A stretch of DNA of 64,000 nt from Ditylenchus dipsaci (lineage: Eukaryota; Nematoda; Chromadorea; Rhabditida; Anguinidae), in the NCBI GenBank assembly GCA_004194705.1, contig SADC01000581.1:124001-188000 (forward strand), read 5' to 3'. Each line of letters opens with the position of its first letter. Positions within the stretch are counted from its first letter, which is position 1. Made by a program: the position numbers and the translations under genes. The notes under the pieces are model-generated. The model made no database searches, was not told where the DNA came from, and saw only the letters and a list, made by a program, of their open reading frames with translations. This document shows positions 63,326-64,000 of this stretch, one piece after another.

Positions 63326-64000
63326 CGTGTATATGTCGACTTTGTCGACCAACAATGGCAAGCGGATTTAGCCTTTTTGCTAAAATATTCTAAAGAAAAT
63401 TCCGGCTCTAAATATTTTTTGACGGTAATCGACTGTTTTTCGAAAATTCGCTTGGGCTTTTCCACTTAAAAATAAAAAACCGGAAGGTATAATCGCTGCT
63501 TTTGAAGAAATTTTTCAAAAAAGTGGTCGAAAAACCGGAAAAATCCAAGTCGACGAGGGCAAAAAAATTATGGGAAAATTTACTGAATTTTGTAAAAAAA
63601 CAGTTAAAAAAGTTCAGTACTTACAATCGTGATATCAAAGCGTGTATCGCCGAACGATTTAATCGAACTATCGAAAAAAAATCGAAAAAGTTATGACGGA
63701 AAACGACAATAATGTTTGGGTTTCGACTTTGCCCGATTTGATGAAAAACTATAATAATTCGTATCATAGCTCGATAAAAATGACTCCTGTCGAGGCGAGC
63801 AATGTCGAAAACCAAAAATTAGTTTATTCGAATTTATACCCGGAAAAAGTCGAAAAGGTCGAAAAAATAAGATACAAAATCGGTGATTCAGTTCGCGGAA
63901 AAATTAATAAAAAAACTTTCGACAAAGGCTATGAACAAAAATTTTCCGACCAAATATATACAATTAGTAAGGTTTTCGACACTGAACCGACCACATATCA
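63326..64000 (+). pseudogene. Polinton retroviral-type integrase
   Basis: VYVDFVDQQWQADLAFL (first catalytic Asp in QAD), SKYFLTVIDCFSKIRLGF, PLKNKKPEG..AAFEEIFQK, IQVDEGKKIMGKF (second Asp), IKACIAERFNRTIE (Glu), NVWVSTLPDLMKNYNNSYHS, SIKMTPVEASN and RYKIGDSVRGK follow the order of Polinton rve integrases. Frame changes near 63460, 63560, 63620 and 63690. The three catalytic acids are still present. The reading frame runs off the right edge. Confidence 0.88.

Larger units (their letters stand above)
56400..64000. mobile_element. Polinton/Maverick element, decayed, right part outside window
   Basis: Gene set and order are those of Polintons: protein-primed type B DNA polymerase (minus), a DUF8207-like protein (plus), FtsK/HerA-type packaging ATPase (minus), a zinc-ribbon protein and a retroviral-type integrase (plus). 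All large frames are broken by small shifts. The sequence is AT-rich yet full of TCGA, so Ser TCG, Arg CGA, Val GTC and Phe-Glu TTCGA runs dominate, unlike the flanks. Capsid genes and the protease are not in the window. Confidence 0.85.

Overview
This window reads as nuclear DNA of an invertebrate animal. The lineage cannot be fixed from the sequence alone. Coding sequence is split by GT-AG introns and matches animal housekeeping genes: NAE1 (NEDD8-activating enzyme subunit), a LITAF-domain gene, ribosomal protein eS27 and a 15-exon NCKX sodium/calcium-potassium exchanger. Most of the rest is AT-rich and crowded with DNA transposons, foldback elements, MITEs and minisatellites.

Layout. 1-1363: 5' part of NAE1 (minus), with three apparent single-base frame breaks. 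2202-9000: a MITE, a small ORF, a GC-rich minisatellite, a newly assembled LITAF-domain gene (3683-4181), membrane-protein exons and a 1.8 kb foldback. 9000-12400: a terminal-repeat element carrying a spliced ORF (element A). 13367-18684: a probable secreted-protein gene whose single large intron holds a Mutator-like element (MULE) and a foldback with minisatellite arms. 21445-23407: a minisatellite, intact eS27 (minus) and a 1.1 kb foldback starting 69 bp upstream of its ATG. 25077-30718: a nest of elements within elements, including a pogo-like element that contains a Helitron 3' end. 30900-49248: NCKX, whose introns hold elements B and C, a TIR element carrying half of a CK1/TTBK-type kinase gene, and many MITEs. 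49366-55735: a long palindrome, MITEs and weak ORFs. 56400-64000: a decayed Polinton/Maverick (protein-primed DNA polymerase B, DUF8207-like protein, packaging ATPase, zinc ribbon, integrase), itself interrupted by a Merlin-type element.

The most interesting signal is a family of three elements (A about 9815-12010, B 32308-34446, C 46076-47901). They share a roughly 230 bp upstream block ending in a TATA-like box, then a 5' intron acceptor and an ATG, yet their ORFs differ. All have an inner end motif, TTCTTGGCGTTTTG, that also lies in the terminal repeats of the MULE. Element B contains intron-bearing exons for the ubiquitin-like domain of USP14, and a neighbouring TIR element holds the first six exons of a kinase, cut at the catalytic HRD motif. 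Both look like transposons that captured host gene fragments, as Pack-MULEs do in plants.

Caveat. Several unrelated conserved reading frames (NAE1, the MULE transposase, one NCKX exon, the secreted protein, the Polinton genes) need one-base shifts, mostly at short homopolymers. Residual assembly indels are therefore as likely as true pseudogenisation.
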